From assembly GCA_037447655.1 (NCBI GenBank), contig JBBHKE010003070.1:248001-312000 (forward strand): a DNA stretch of 64,000 bases, written 5' to 3'. This document shows positions 10,009 through 21,012 of the stretch, one piece after another. Origin of the DNA: Zygnema cylindricum (taxonomy: Eukaryota; Streptophyta; Zygnematophyceae; Zygnematales; Zygnemataceae). Every line of letters begins with the position of its first letter. Position 1 is the stretch's first letter. The position numbers and the translations under genes are program-made. A model generated the notes under the pieces. The model worked only from the letters and a program-made list of their open reading frames with translations, had not been told where the DNA came from and made no database searches.

Positions 10009-13000
10009 GAATTTTTATCTAAACTACCCAAACTGTTAGCGCTAACAGGAATTGTTTTCTAAAATACACAAACTGTTAGCGCTAAAAGGAATTGTTATCT
10101 AAACTACACAAAATGTTAGCGCTAACAGGAATTGTTATCTAAACTACACAAACAATAAGGGCTAACAGGAATTGTTACCTATATTACACAAACTGTTAGC
10201 GCTAACATGAATTGTTATCTAAACTACACAAACTTTTAACGCTAACAGGAATTGTTATCTAAACTACACAAACTGTTAGCGCTAACAAGAATTGTTATCT
10301 AAATTACAAAAACTCATAGCGTTAACATGAATTATTATCTAAACTACACAAACAATTAGCGCTAACAAGAATTGTAACCTAACTTACACAACTATTAGCG
10401 CTAACAATAATTGTTAAGGAAACTACACAAACTATTAGCGCTAACAGGAATTGGTACCTAAATTACACAAACTGTTAGCGCTAACAAGAATTATAACCTA
10501 ACTTACACATCTATTAGCGCTAACAAGAATTGTTATCTCAACTACAAACACTGTTAGCACTAACAAGAATTGTATCTCAACTTACACAAACTGTTAGCGC
10601 TAGTAGGAATTTTTATCTAAACTACCCAAACTGTTAGCGCTAATAGGAATTGTTATCTAAACTACACAAACTGTTAGCGCTAGCAAGAATTTTAACCTAA
10701 CTTACAAAAAATGTTAGAGCTAGAAGAAATTTTTATCTTAATTACACAAACTTATAGCGCTAACACGAAATGTTACTTAAATTACACAAAGTGTTAGAGC
10801 TAATAAAAATTGTTACCTAACTTACACAAAGTGTTAGCTCTAACAGGGACTGTAACCTAACATACACAATTTATTAGCGCTACCAATAATTGTTACCTAT
10901 CTTATATAAACTGTTAGAGCTAACAACAATAGTTACCTTACTTACACAAACTGTTAGCCGTTATAGGAATAGCTATCTAAACTACAAAAATTGTTAGCGC
11001 TAACAATAATTTTTTCCTAACTTAGACAAATTGTTACGGCTAATAGGAATTGTTTCCTCACTCCCACAATTTTTTAGCAATAACAAGAATTGTTACCTAA
11101 CTTACAGAAAACTATTAGCGGTAACGAGAATTGTAACTAAACTTACACAAATTGTTTGCGATAAAAGGAATTTTTTTGTAAACAACACAAACTATTAACG
11201 CTAACAAGAATTGTTACCTTACTTACTTACACTGTTAGCGTTGACAAAAATTGTTATCTAATTTACAAAAAATGTTAGCGCTAACAAGAATTGTAACCTA
11301 ACTTACACAAACTGTCAACGCTAACTTGAATTGTTATCTAAACTACACAAATTGTAAACGCTAACAGAAATTTTTATCTAAACTACACAAATTGTTAGCA
11401 CTAACACAAATTGTTATCTAACTTACACAAAGTGTTAGCGCTAACATGATTTGTCACCTAACTTAGAGAATCTATTAGCGCTATCAAAAAATGTTATCTT
11501 AACTACCCAAACTGTTCACGTTTAGAAGAATTGTTATCTAAACTACACAAAATATTAGCGCTAATAATAATTATAACCTAACTTACACAAACTAATAGTG
11601 CTTACACAAATTGTTATCTAAACTACACAAATTGTTAGTGCTAACGGGAATTGTTACCTAACTTACAAAAACTGTTAGCGTTAATAGGAATTGTTATCTA
11701 AACTACACAAAGTGTTAGCGCTAACAGAAACTGTTACATAACTTACACAAACTATTAGCGGTAAAAAAAAATATATTCTTACTAACACAAAGTGTTAAGG
11801 CTTACAAGAAATGTTACCTAACTTACACAAACTATTAGCGCTACCATGAATTGTTCCCTAACTTTCAGAAACAGTTAGCGCTAACATGAATTGTTATCTA
11901 AAATACACAAACTGTTAGCGCTTACAAGATTTGTTATCATACTTACACAAACTGTTAGCACTAACAAGAATTGTGACGTAACTTACACAAACTATAAGGG
12001 CTAACATGAATTGTTACCTAACTTTCAGAAATAGTTAGCGCTAACAAGAATTGTTATCTAAACCACACAAACTGTTAATGGTAACAGGAATTATGACCTA
12101 CTTACTCAAACTCTTAGCGCTAACAAGAATTGTTACCTAACTTACATTTACTGTTAGTGCTTACAAGAATAGTAACCTTACACAAACTGTTAGCGCTTAC
12201 AAGAATTATTATCTAAACTTCAAATATTGTTAGCACTAACATGAATTTTTACCTAATTTAGACAAATTGTTAGGGCTAACGACAATTGTTCCCTAACTCC
12301 CACAAACTGTTAGTGTTAATAAGAATATTTATCTAAACTACACAAACTGATAGCGCTAACAAGAATTGTTACCTTACTTACACAAACTGTTAGCGTTATT
12401 AAGAATTGTAACCTAACTTACAGACACAGTTAGTGCTAACACCAATTTTAACCGAACTTACACAAACTTTTAGCGCTAAATTCAATTGTTACCTAACTTA
12501 TAGAAACTGTTAGTGCTTATAAGAATTGTAAGCTAACTTACACAAACTGTTAGCGCTAATAGGAATTATAATCTAACGTACACAAACTAATAGCTCTAAC
12601 AAGAATTGTTATCTAAACTACACAAATTGATAGCGCTAACACGATTTGTTACCTAACTTACAAAAACTGTAAACAAAAATTATAACCTAACTTGCACGAA
12701 CTGTAAACGCTAACAGGAATTGTTATATAACTTACATAAACTCTTAGTAGTAACAAGAATTGTAACCTTACTTACACAAGCTGTTAGCGCTAACAAAACT
12801 TTTTATCTAAACTACAAAAACTTTTAACGAAACCAGGATTTGTTACCTAACTTCGACAAATTGTTAGCGCTTACAGGAAATGTTACCTAACTTACACAAA
12901 TAGTAAGCGCTAATTGAAATTTTTATATAAACTACAAAAATTGCTAGCTCAAACAAGAATTGTTACCTAACTTAGACAAATTATTAGCGCTACCAAAAAA

Positions 13001-14165
13001 TGTCGCTAATAGGAATTGTTATCTAAACTACACAAACTGTTAGTGCTACCAGAAATTTTTAACTTAACTACACAAACTTATAGCGCTAACACGAAATGTT
13101 ACCTAAATTATACAAACTGTTAGAGCTAATAAAAATTGTAACCTAACTTACACAAATTGTTAGCGCTTACAAAAATTGTTACCTAACTTACACAAAGTGT
13201 TAGCCCTAACAGGGACTGTAACCTAATATACACAATTTATTAGCGCTACCAATAATTGTTACCTAACTCATATAAATTGTTAGAACTAACAACAATAGTT
13301 ACCTTACTTACACAAACTGTTAGCCCATACAGGAATTGTTATCTAAACTACAAAAATTGTTAGCGCTAACAAGAATTGTTTTCTAACTTAGACAAATTGT
13401 TACGGCTAATAGGAATTGTTACCTAACTCCCACAAACTTTTAGCAATAAGAATAATTGTAACCTAACTTAAACAAACTATTAGCTCTAACAAGAATTGTT
13501 ATTTAAACTACACAAACTGATAGATTAAACATGAATTGTTATCTAACTTATAGAAACTGTTAGCGATATTAAGTATTGTAACCTAACTTACACAAACTGT
13601 TAGCGCTAAATGGAATTGTTACCTAACTTACAGAAACTGTTAGCGCGTACAATAATTGTTATCTAAAATACGCAAACTATTTACGCTAACACGAATTGTA
13701 AACTAACTTAAACAAACTAGTAGGGCTAATAGAAATTGTTATGTAAACTTTACAAATTGTTAGCCCTAACACGAATTGGTACCTAACTTACACAAATTGT
13801 TAGCGGTAACATTAATTGTTACCTAACTTTCACAAATTGTTAAGGCTAACAGGAATTTTCACCTTACTTACAAAAACTATTAGTGCTTACAATAATTGTT
13901 ATTTAAATAACACAAACTGTTACCGCTGATAGGAATTATTACCTAACTTCCACAAATTGTTAGCGCTAACATGAATTCTAACCTAACTTACACAAACTAT
14001 TTGCTCTTACAAAAATTGTTATCTAAACTACACAAACTTTTAGCGCTAATAGGAATTGTTATCTAACTTACACAAACTATTAGTGCTAACAGGAATTGTT
14101 GTCTACACTATACAAATAGTTAGTGCTAACATGAATTGTTACCTAACTTACATAAATTGATAGCT
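10009..14165. repeat. 40-bp satellite, block 2
   Basis: Continuation of the same satellite, about 104 monomers, with the CTAAACTACAC subtype common. Contains the second copy of the 279-bp duplicate and a fourth copy of the higher-order segment near 11452. A monomer is truncated near 12997-13010 (palindrome half lost). No genes. Confidence 0.97.
12175..12453. repeat. 279-bp exact duplicate, copy 2
   Basis: Identical to 9244-9522. To its right normal satellite continues, whereas copy 1 runs into the gypsy fragment. Confidence 0.85.
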
Positions 14166-14167
14166 GT

Positions 14168-14223
14168 AAAAGGGACAGTGATAGGGGACAGCAATAAAAG
14201 GGACAGTGATATGGGACAGCAAT
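14168..14223. repeat. Two tandem 28-bp units at satellite edge
   Basis: Units 14168-14195 and 14196-14223, each AAAAGGGACAGTGATA followed by KGGGACAGCAAT, differ at one base. They mark the end of the satellite block and start of a non-satellite region. Confidence 0.8.
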
Positions 14224-14515
14224 ACACCACAATGCACAGCGGAAACACTCTAAGAATCTCCCAATAGCAACAGTAGGAGCACACAGCAGTGACAGACAAG
14301 GTTGCGCTTTAATACTCGGGAGAGGAATACAACATTCGGCGCTCGCTGCGAAGGTCTACTAAAAAAGAGTGTCTTTTTACTACGTCAGCTTCACTATTTA
14401 AACTAACTAGCTGCTAGTCAACCTACTACTGTACATGTGTACACGTAGACCTTCACAGTGAACCGAGATCTATCCAGATCATCCTTCTAGAACTATACAG
14501 TTACATTTACATTCT
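14224..14515. other. Unclassified non-coding stretch, possibly LTR-derived
   Basis: No coding similarity and no satellite. Contains CTATTTAAACTAAC (TATA-like) and GTACATGTGTAC. Its position between satellite and repeat E suggests a retroelement end, but I cannot assign it. Confidence 0.3.
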
Positions 14516-15660
14516 TTGGCGTTGCTATACTGCCACGTTGCGCTGCTTGTTGTCCATAGCCTATTTCAGCCATGGATTACCCTCGAAAGTACCACAGACT
14601 ACCCCTCAAACAATTGTGTTTTCCGACAGCACAGATTACTCCACGATAAATAAAATACCCTCAAACTGCACCAATATATATATTCTATATCATAGTATAA
14701 CTCCACAAAGTTTCACATGAAAGCACCAAACAAGATGATCACACCAACACGTCAAAGGTGCAAAAAACAGTCTGCCATTGCTTTGATTAAACTTGACTGT
14801 GAAACTCAAAATATTATAAGTCTTACAAGTTATACTCACAGAGTTCACTACTAAATGTACGGAGGCATACCAGCCGTACGGTATCTACTATCTACCTAAA
14901 CTATTGTAAGTATACCCGAATAGTTCGAGGTATGTCAGACTGAACAACTCTACTCTAATAAACTAATTGGCAAAAAGACAAACCTATGTTGTACATAATA
15001 TTCACACCGACATCTCCACAATCTTCGTACGTCAAATATCAAGCTACCACTAAGTACCCACTAAACAAATATTGTTACTCACAATCTATACTAGTTATAT
15101 TATCCGCAGCCGCGACAGCTAGTTTGTCCGTGTTAATTGTATCAAGGTAATTGCAGCTGCGTTGACTCGTATGCATCGCAACTGCTCCGTACCAGCGGCG
15201 CATATTCATCCAAAATAACTAAGTTGCGTTGTCCTGTTTGCGTCGCAACTGCGCCATATCGGCGGTGCCTGTTTCAATATTTCGTTTATTCCACATCGGA
15301 TCGCTTCGCGATCCGCCGTCCATTAGTCAATGCTTGTACCCGCCACTAAGTGAGTCTTTTACATTAGTTAAATTATATCCGTTCGTTCGCTCCCCCAATC
15401 CATGAATCCATTCGAACCTCCACATAAAATTCCATAGCGCACGAACTGTCGCGTGCGCACAAAATAAACTTTTCAAAACAACACTAGTATGCTGCGCTAC
15501 CACATTCTACTAAGTTGCTACGTTGCTATGTTGCGCTGGTCTGGGATCGCAGTTGCGCTGCTTTGCAACCGCAACTATAGCAGCCTAATTTCTAGCCACT
15601 AAGTACAAAACCTTGTAACATTGTTACAGTGACTCCCACTAAGGATTCAGCGTCCCTCTG
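14516..15660. repeat. Repeat E copy 1, split by the C solo LTR
   Basis: A roughly 210-bp repeat: left arm 14516-14547, right arm 15484-15660, with the C LTR between. Joining the arms gives the same order as the uninterrupted copy at 19058-19266. Hallmarks are CGTTGCTATACT, CATTCTACTAAGTTGCTA, GGGATCGCAGTTGCG, AACTATAGCAGCCTAATT and CACTAAGGATTCAGCG. Its identity is unknown; it may be a retroelement non-coding part. It directly abuts copia B at 15661. Confidence 0.65.
14548..15483 (-). repeat. Copia C solo LTR
   Basis: 936 bp on the reverse strand, beginning TGTTGTTTTGAAAAG at 15483 and ending GGACAACA at 14548 (inverted ends TGTTGT/ACAACA). No internal region accompanies it. A start codon with MAEIGYG lies at 14571-14573, 26 bases before the LTR end, and a second C LTR (61853-62853) has the same, so the gag start is LTR-embedded here too. 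Flanks are CTGCT (left) and CTAGT (right), plausibly a decayed 5-bp target duplication. Solo LTRs arise by recombination between the two LTRs of an element. Confidence 0.8.
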
Positions 15661-18007
15661 AAAACTGTACCATATAACCCGGAACAAAATGGGGTAGCTC
15701 AGAGGTTGGATTGAACACTAGGAGTTAGTGAATGCAATATGTTGGCAGACAAGATAATAGGAAAGAGATTTTGGGCAGAAGCAATGAACTATGCCAACTA
15801 CATGAAAAATAGAGTCCTTACCTCAGCTGTAAAGGGAGTGACACCTTATGAGAGATGTGTTGGAAGGAAAAAAGATATCTCACACCTTAAAGTATTCGGT
15901 AGCCAAGTTTACAGTCTTGACACGGATAGGAAGCTGGAAACTAATCTTGGAAAACCTCGATACTTCGTGGGATATGATAAGGATGTTAAGGGATATAGAT
16001 TCTATGACTTAGCAAAGAAAGATAACATTCTGGACAAACACATAGTTGTCATGGATGAAGGGAAGTTGTTTGTTCCCTTTAAGTATACAAAGAAGATTAG
16101 AATCTGATTTGAGTCCGAAAGTGAGGAGAACTCGGTTGTTCCTGAAAGGGACATGAGTGAAACCATGATTGCAGATTTAAGGGAGATACGAGATACAAGA
16201 GACTCACCGGAAACATCTCCTATGGATTTTGAGGACATGAAAAAAGCGGGAACAGTTACGGCTTCCATGGACAAGGGAGCCGATGAGATAGTGAGAAGAA
16301 ACCCAAGACTTCCATCCATTCCAGCTTCGGAGTTTGAGGGAGGAAGGAGGAGCAGCAAAAAGATACTAGAAAAACAAATAGCTCATAAAGTAACTAAGCT
16401 GTCTCACCCAGATGATCCTCAGTCTTACTCGGAGGCAGTGAATAGTCCAGAGAAAAAAAAAAGATGGATTAGAGCCATAAATGATGAGATGGCTTCTATC
16501 ATGGAAGCAAATACTTGGGAACTAGCTGATTGTCCTCCAGACAAAAAACCTATTCGGTGTAAACAGGTATTTAAACTAAAACTAAACCCAGATAATACCA
16601 TTGAGAGATATAAGGCTCGATTGGTAGCAAAGGGGTTCACCCAAAAGGAGGGGATTGAATATGAAGAGACCTTTGCTCCTGTTGTTCGGTTCCCCTCATT
16701 AAGGATTCTCCTCAGTCTGGCAGCAGCGAAAAACATGCAAATACACTAGATGGACATTAAGACTGCTTTTCCTAATGGTGAGTTAAAGGAAGAAATTTTC
16801 ATGAGGCAACCCGAGGTTCGTGGAAGAAGGAGAAGAGAGCAAAGTCTGCAGGCTCATAAAGTCCTTATACGGACTGAAGGAGGCTCCGCGACAGTGGAAT
16901 AAGAAACTAGATGAGTTTCTCACAAATTTGGGATATATCCGGATCAGCTCTGACCATTCTATCTATATGTTTGAAGATGAGAATGGTGTCATTTTTATTG
17001 CAATTTATGTGGATGATGTGCTTGTGTTGAGTAAATCTTTGGAGAAGATCAATAGAGTAAAGAAAGATCTTAGGGGCAGATTTGATATGAAGGATTTAGG
17101 GGAGGCAAAATATATTTTGGGGATCCAAATGGAGAGAGATAGAGGGAAGAAGATTATCAGACTTACTCAGAAAGAAGCAATAGGTAATATGCTTGAGAAA
17201 TTCCAAATGGAAAATGCTAACAGTTGTACCACTCTCATGGACTTGAAAAAAGTAAGTGATGGGAGTGTGGAAGGAGGAGTGATGATCTTAGATGATCAGA
17301 TGAGTCTAGATGAGAGAGAGTTTATGAAGTCTATCCCTTATAGACACGTCGTAGGAAGCTTAATCTATTTTATGAACTGTACCAAGCCGGACATAGCGGC
17401 AGCAGTTGGAGTACTCAGTAGGAGTCTTAATGATCCTATGAAGAGAGACTGAGAGGCAGCCAAGAGAGTCATGAGATATCTGGTTGGAACCACAGAATTA
17501 TGGTTGCATTTGGGAGGGGAGCACACTGATATCACCACTTGGAGTGATGCCAGTTATCGGTATGCACCTATGAGAAGATGCACTTTTGGATATGTTTTGT
17601 ATGTGGGGGAAGGTGCTTGTTGTTGGAGGAGTAAGCAACAAAAGGTGGTTGCTCAATCGACTATGGAGGCTGAGTATATGGCGTCTTGTTCTGCTGTAAA
17701 AGAACTAATGTGGGTGAAATCATTGTTACAAGAACTAGGAATTATGAAGGAGGGAGTGCATGAAATCTTTTGCGATAATCAAGTTGCAATTGCAATTGCA
17801 ACAAATCCAAAACACCATTTCAAAGCAAAACATATGGACATAAGATTAAGCTTCGTAAGAGAAAAAGTTGAAAATAAAATTCTAAATCTTGTGTATAGAC
17901 CTGATGAAAAAATGGTGGCTGACATGATGACCAAACCTGTGCCCTCTCCTAAACTAAAATATTGTCGGGAAAAATGCGGGTTGAAAGAAAAATTAAAATT
18001 AGACTAG
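15661..18007 (+). pseudogene. Copia B pol: integrase C-terminal half, RT, RNase H (broken)
   Basis: Begins in integrase at KTVPYNPEQNGVAQRL, which holds the catalytic glutamate position (changed to Q here; E in the 35397 copy). Continues with RFWAEAMNYANYMKNR and the KVFGSQVYSLD integrase tail, then a charged linker, RT (CKQVFKLKLNPDNT, YVDD at 17006-17017, KDLGEAKYILGIQM) and RNase H (TWSDASY, STMEAEYMA, FCDNQVAIAIA, HHFKAKHMDIR), ending LKYCREKCGLKEK. Stops at about 15713, 16105, 16748 and 17450, plus a frameshift near 16815. Several stops (TGA for CGA or TGG, TAG for CAG) fit C-to-T change. The RNase H frame 17471-18007 is intact. Confidence 0.92.
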
Positions 18008-18020
18008 AAAATAAGGGGAG
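18008..18020 (+). other. Polypurine tract of copia B
   Basis: AAAATAAGGGGAG immediately after the pol stop and before the TG of the 3' LTR. No GC-rich tract intervenes here, unlike copia A. Confidence 0.75.
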
Positions 18021-19057
18021 TGTTGAAATTTAAAGATTTCTATAGTATTTTCTAGGTTTAAATATGTTTTTTTAAAAGGAAAAGAAAAGGGCGGACAGCC
18101 TGCCACCACCTCCGCTCTCTAGCCCCCATACTTGTTGTAGTCACTGAAGGTTAGAGAGGGAGGTTGATCCATGGCTGCCTTAGTTCAACAAGCAGCTATT
18201 TGTGGTAGGTTACTAAAAACATACTTGACGTACCAGAGATTTGATCTCGGTACCTACGGTTCGTCAAGTTGGCCGGTAGCGGTCAGCTTTATCCTAATAG
18301 ACTAGGACCAATGCTAAGTGCTATAGTATGTGATAGATATATATATAGTTCGAGTGAATAAAATTCATTTAACTAGAACTGTATATGGCGTACATAGATT
18401 CAGCTTTATAAAGTACGTCGTACGATGCTAATTCAAAACGAATACCACGCATTTTGTTTCGACAGCGAAACAAATGCCGCGCAAGTATTTATAACGGCTA
18501 AGATTGTGTTTCGCATAAAATCCAACGGCGCACATCATCGCCGAAATCCCAGAGTGGTCACTTTGGCGTTTTGTGACGTGGCATGACCTGGAGCCACGTG
18601 GAGAGATGACATTCGGTCATAGGAATTCCGAAGAACGTACGGACGAGTAAAAAGCGGACACGCGTCCGCTTAATAGCCTTGCCGTACATAGGCCGTACAA
18701 AAGGTACATCGGCAGTAGTACTTTTGTGTACGGTACAGTAATCTGATTGGTCCGTACTTCAATAGATCGAAGTTATTAGCGAGAATCAGGACTTAGAAAA
18801 TTTTGGTAGGTAGTCACCTCTCCCTTTGAGAGTTTGTACAAATTGGCATTTTTACTGCCTCATAACTTATCGGCTGGTTGGTCGTTTTCAGTGATTCTTT
18901 TTGCTACAGACTCAAGGGAGTCCAAGCTGCACATGGAAGCACTCAAATTGTCAGTTTGCCTTCTTGGGCAGCAGTGATTGTGGCTTGAAGTGCGTTAGTT
19001 GAATACTATCTAGAGGCTTCCTGTATTCTGTAGTCCAATGGAGGACACACAATTTCA
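18021..19057 (+). repeat. Copia B 3' LTR
   Basis: 1037 bp, starting TGTTGAAATT and ending AATTTCA, which are inverted. A gag start (ATGGAGGACACACAATTTCA) occupies the last 20 bases, matching the 5' LTR of the B copy at 39220-40267. A run of TATATATATA near 18340 could be the promoter TATA box. A tRNA-like segment lies antisense near 18228-18292. The next base is repeat E; no target duplication is visible because the other end is truncated. Confidence 0.85.
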
Positions 19058-19266
19058 CTCCGGCGTTGCTATACTTCCACGTTGCGCTGCTATACTGCGC
19101 TACCCCATTCTACTAAGTTGCTATGCTGCTATGTTGCGTTGGTTTGGGATCGCAGTTGCGTTGCTCTGCAATCGCAACTATAGCAGCCTAATTTCTAGCC
19201 GCTAAGTACTTAACCTTGTAACACTGTTACAGTGCCTCCCACTAAGGATTCAACGTCCCGCTGAAG
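19058..19266. repeat. Repeat E copy 2 (uninterrupted)
   Basis: Complete copy running from CTCCGGCGTTGC to CGTCCCGCTGAA. It shows the pre-insertion state of the site occupied by the C solo LTR in copy 1. It lies exactly between the copia B LTR and the chromovirus fragment. Confidence 0.75.
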
Positions 19267-20927
19267 TTTTCTTACTCAGGGAAACTGTAAATTCCGAAGT
19301 ATGTCATATGTCTCCTCACGTCCCCTTCCTGGATTGGGTTGTACTCGGGGTCTTGCAAATTTACTAACCCCTCTCCTCCGCTGATCTCCGCTGGCCTTGC
19401 CCTGCTACTAGTTGTCTCCTCTGGTTCAGGAACTATCTCTAACTCCCTCCCCCTGTTTGCCCCTAACATGGCCTCTGCCGCCGCTAACAATCTATCCGGG
19501 CGGGGTACATCTCCTCGCCCTACCCAAAACCAGTCTCCTCCTTTTTGGTGGTGGAGAAGATGACGACGCCATGGATTTTGTTGTGTTGGACAATTCCAGA
19601 AATTCGAGCAAAGAAGGTAAGCTGGTTGTGCAGAGTGAAGCACTCTCTAAGCCGCCTAGACTAAGCTGGTCGCGAGAGCGAATGGCTGCTTTATCAAAGA
19701 GGGTTGAGGGTTTCACGTTTGGACTCTGCGAAGCGTCGCAGCGTGCGAGGGTATCGCAACGTCCAACATTTATAAAACTGCGTTGTTGCGGCAAAACCGA
19801 GGGTTCGTTGTCACCAATGTGGTGGAACACAATTGCGCCGTTGCGCTTTCCTGTCTGCGCAGCGGTGGCGCTGCATTCCTCTGACAGCACCGTAACTATG
19901 CTGCGTTGCACTGGTTGCGGCGCCATATCTCTAAGGTGCGGTAACATCGTCGTTGCGTTCCTTCGCCGTGTTCCCAATATAATTGCGATAGTTGCGACAA
20001 TGCGATTCGTTCCTTTACTACGGCTACTGCGATTACCCCTCCGGTGAAGCCGAGTGTCCTCACTCTTCTGAAACCGGCGCAGTAACTTAGGGGAATGCAG
20101 ATCCTCCTCTTCCACCCAAGAGTCGTCCTCGGCGCCATAGCCCTTCCAACGTACGAGATACTGGTTGGAGTTAGAATTCTGAGAGCGGCGTGACTAAAGG
20201 ATCTCTTCCACCTCATACTCGTCCAAGGTATCTTGCACTGGTGGTAAAGAAGTGTTCTGCCGTTGATTAGGGAACATCCAATCAAGGTCGCGAAATGCCT
20301 TAAAAAAAGACACGTGGAAGACATCGTGGATATGCCACTTTTTTGGAATGTCCAATTTATATGCCACTTCTGCCACACGTGACATAACTATGAACGAGCG
20401 CGTGAATTTCGGTGCCAATTTCTTAGAAAGGGCACCCGGTAAGGACATGTTCGACATATTAAGGTGAACTTTATCGCCCACACAGAATATCCTTGCGGTG
20501 AGCGTCGGCCTGCGTTTTTTGACGCACCTTTGCAAGCTGGAGCGCCACCGCCGCCCTTTCAAGATTTGCCTGCAACGTTTGGGCAAAATCTAGAGCCGCG
20601 GGTGTAGGGCAATCTTGTGCCAATAAATATTGGGGAAAGGGTGGGCAGGCGTCCATTGAGTGAAAATGGCGTAGCATTTATAGACGAGTGCACCAAACTA
20701 TTGTACGCCACTTCAATTGCTGTCAAATGTTTCACCCAATCCGTTTGATGTACCGAGACATAAGCCTGTAACGCCTCCTCCAAAGTCCGATTCACCCTTT
20801 CAGTCTGACCATCAGTTAGAGGGTGATAAGCTGTGGACATGGCCAACTGCGTTCCGCAAAGCTCGAACAAGCTTCTCCAAAAGTGGCTCACAAATTTTCA
20901 ATCGCATCGTTGACGATCCTTTGGTCT
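19267..20927 (-). pseudogene. Ty3/gypsy chromovirus integrase with chromodomain (partial, broken)
   Basis: Reverse-strand 3' end of a chromovirus pol. It starts at about 20900 in the integrase core (KFVSHFWRSLFELCGTQL, then STAYHPLTDGQTERVNRTLE with the catalytic glutamate). The C-terminal part is GDKVHLNMSNMSLPG, KLAPKFTRSF, VAYKLDIPKKWHIHDVFHVS, followed by EYEVEEIL, and a chromodomain YLVRWKGYGAEDDSWVEEED at about 20100-20165. Chromodomains bind modified histones and steer integration to heterochromatin. Breaks: two frameshifts (near 20670 and 20480) and one TAG at 20194-20196 before the chromodomain. After it comes a 200-codon open tail over a GCAACG-rich tract. It is cut at both ends by repeat E. 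Confidence 0.88.
19272..19643 (-). CDS. Unidentified 123-codon open frame downstream of chromodomain
   Basis: I do not recognise it. It contains GGDWFWVGRGDVPRPDRLLA, a glutamate- and proline-rich middle (ELEIVPEPEETTSS) and ends GDVRRHMTYFGIYSFPE. It lies at the 3' end of the chromovirus fragment in a different frame from the chromodomain tail. It could be a piece of Gag or a chance frame in the 3' untranslated part. Confidence 0.25.
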   Translation of the reverse strand: MLHSAQPAYLLCSNFWNCPTQQNPWRRHLLHHQKGGDWFWVGRGDVPRPDRLLAAAEAMLGANRGRELEIVPEPEETTSSRARPAEISGGEGLVNLQDPEYNPIQEGDVRRHMTYFGIYSFPE

Positions 20928-21012
20928 AAGATCGCAGCTGCGCTGCTCTGCAACCGCAACTATAGCAGCCTAATTTCTAGCCGCTAAGTACTCAGCCTTG
21001 TAACCCCGTTAC
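20928..21012. repeat. Repeat E copy 3 (partial)
   Basis: Holds the middle of E (GATCGCAGCTGCGCTGCTC, AACTATAGCAGCCTAATT, CTAAGTACTCAGCCTTGTAA) and then passes into satellite at about 21012 in the word GTTAC, shared by both. It bounds the chromovirus on its other side. Confidence 0.65.

Larger units (their letters stand above)
15661..19057 (+). mobile_element. Copia B element, 3' part (integrase to 3' LTR)
   Basis: Truncated Ty1/copia element starting inside integrase and running through RT, RNase H, polypurine tract and 3' LTR. Both sides are bounded by repeat E. The 5' end has no LTR, so it entered by truncation or rearrangement. It is the best-preserved RT/RNase H of family B in the window. 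Confidence 0.9.

Noticed and set aside
19412-20047. 211-codon forward open frame opposite the chromovirus
   Set aside because: Antisense to the chromodomain tail, which has clear family similarity; this one has none.
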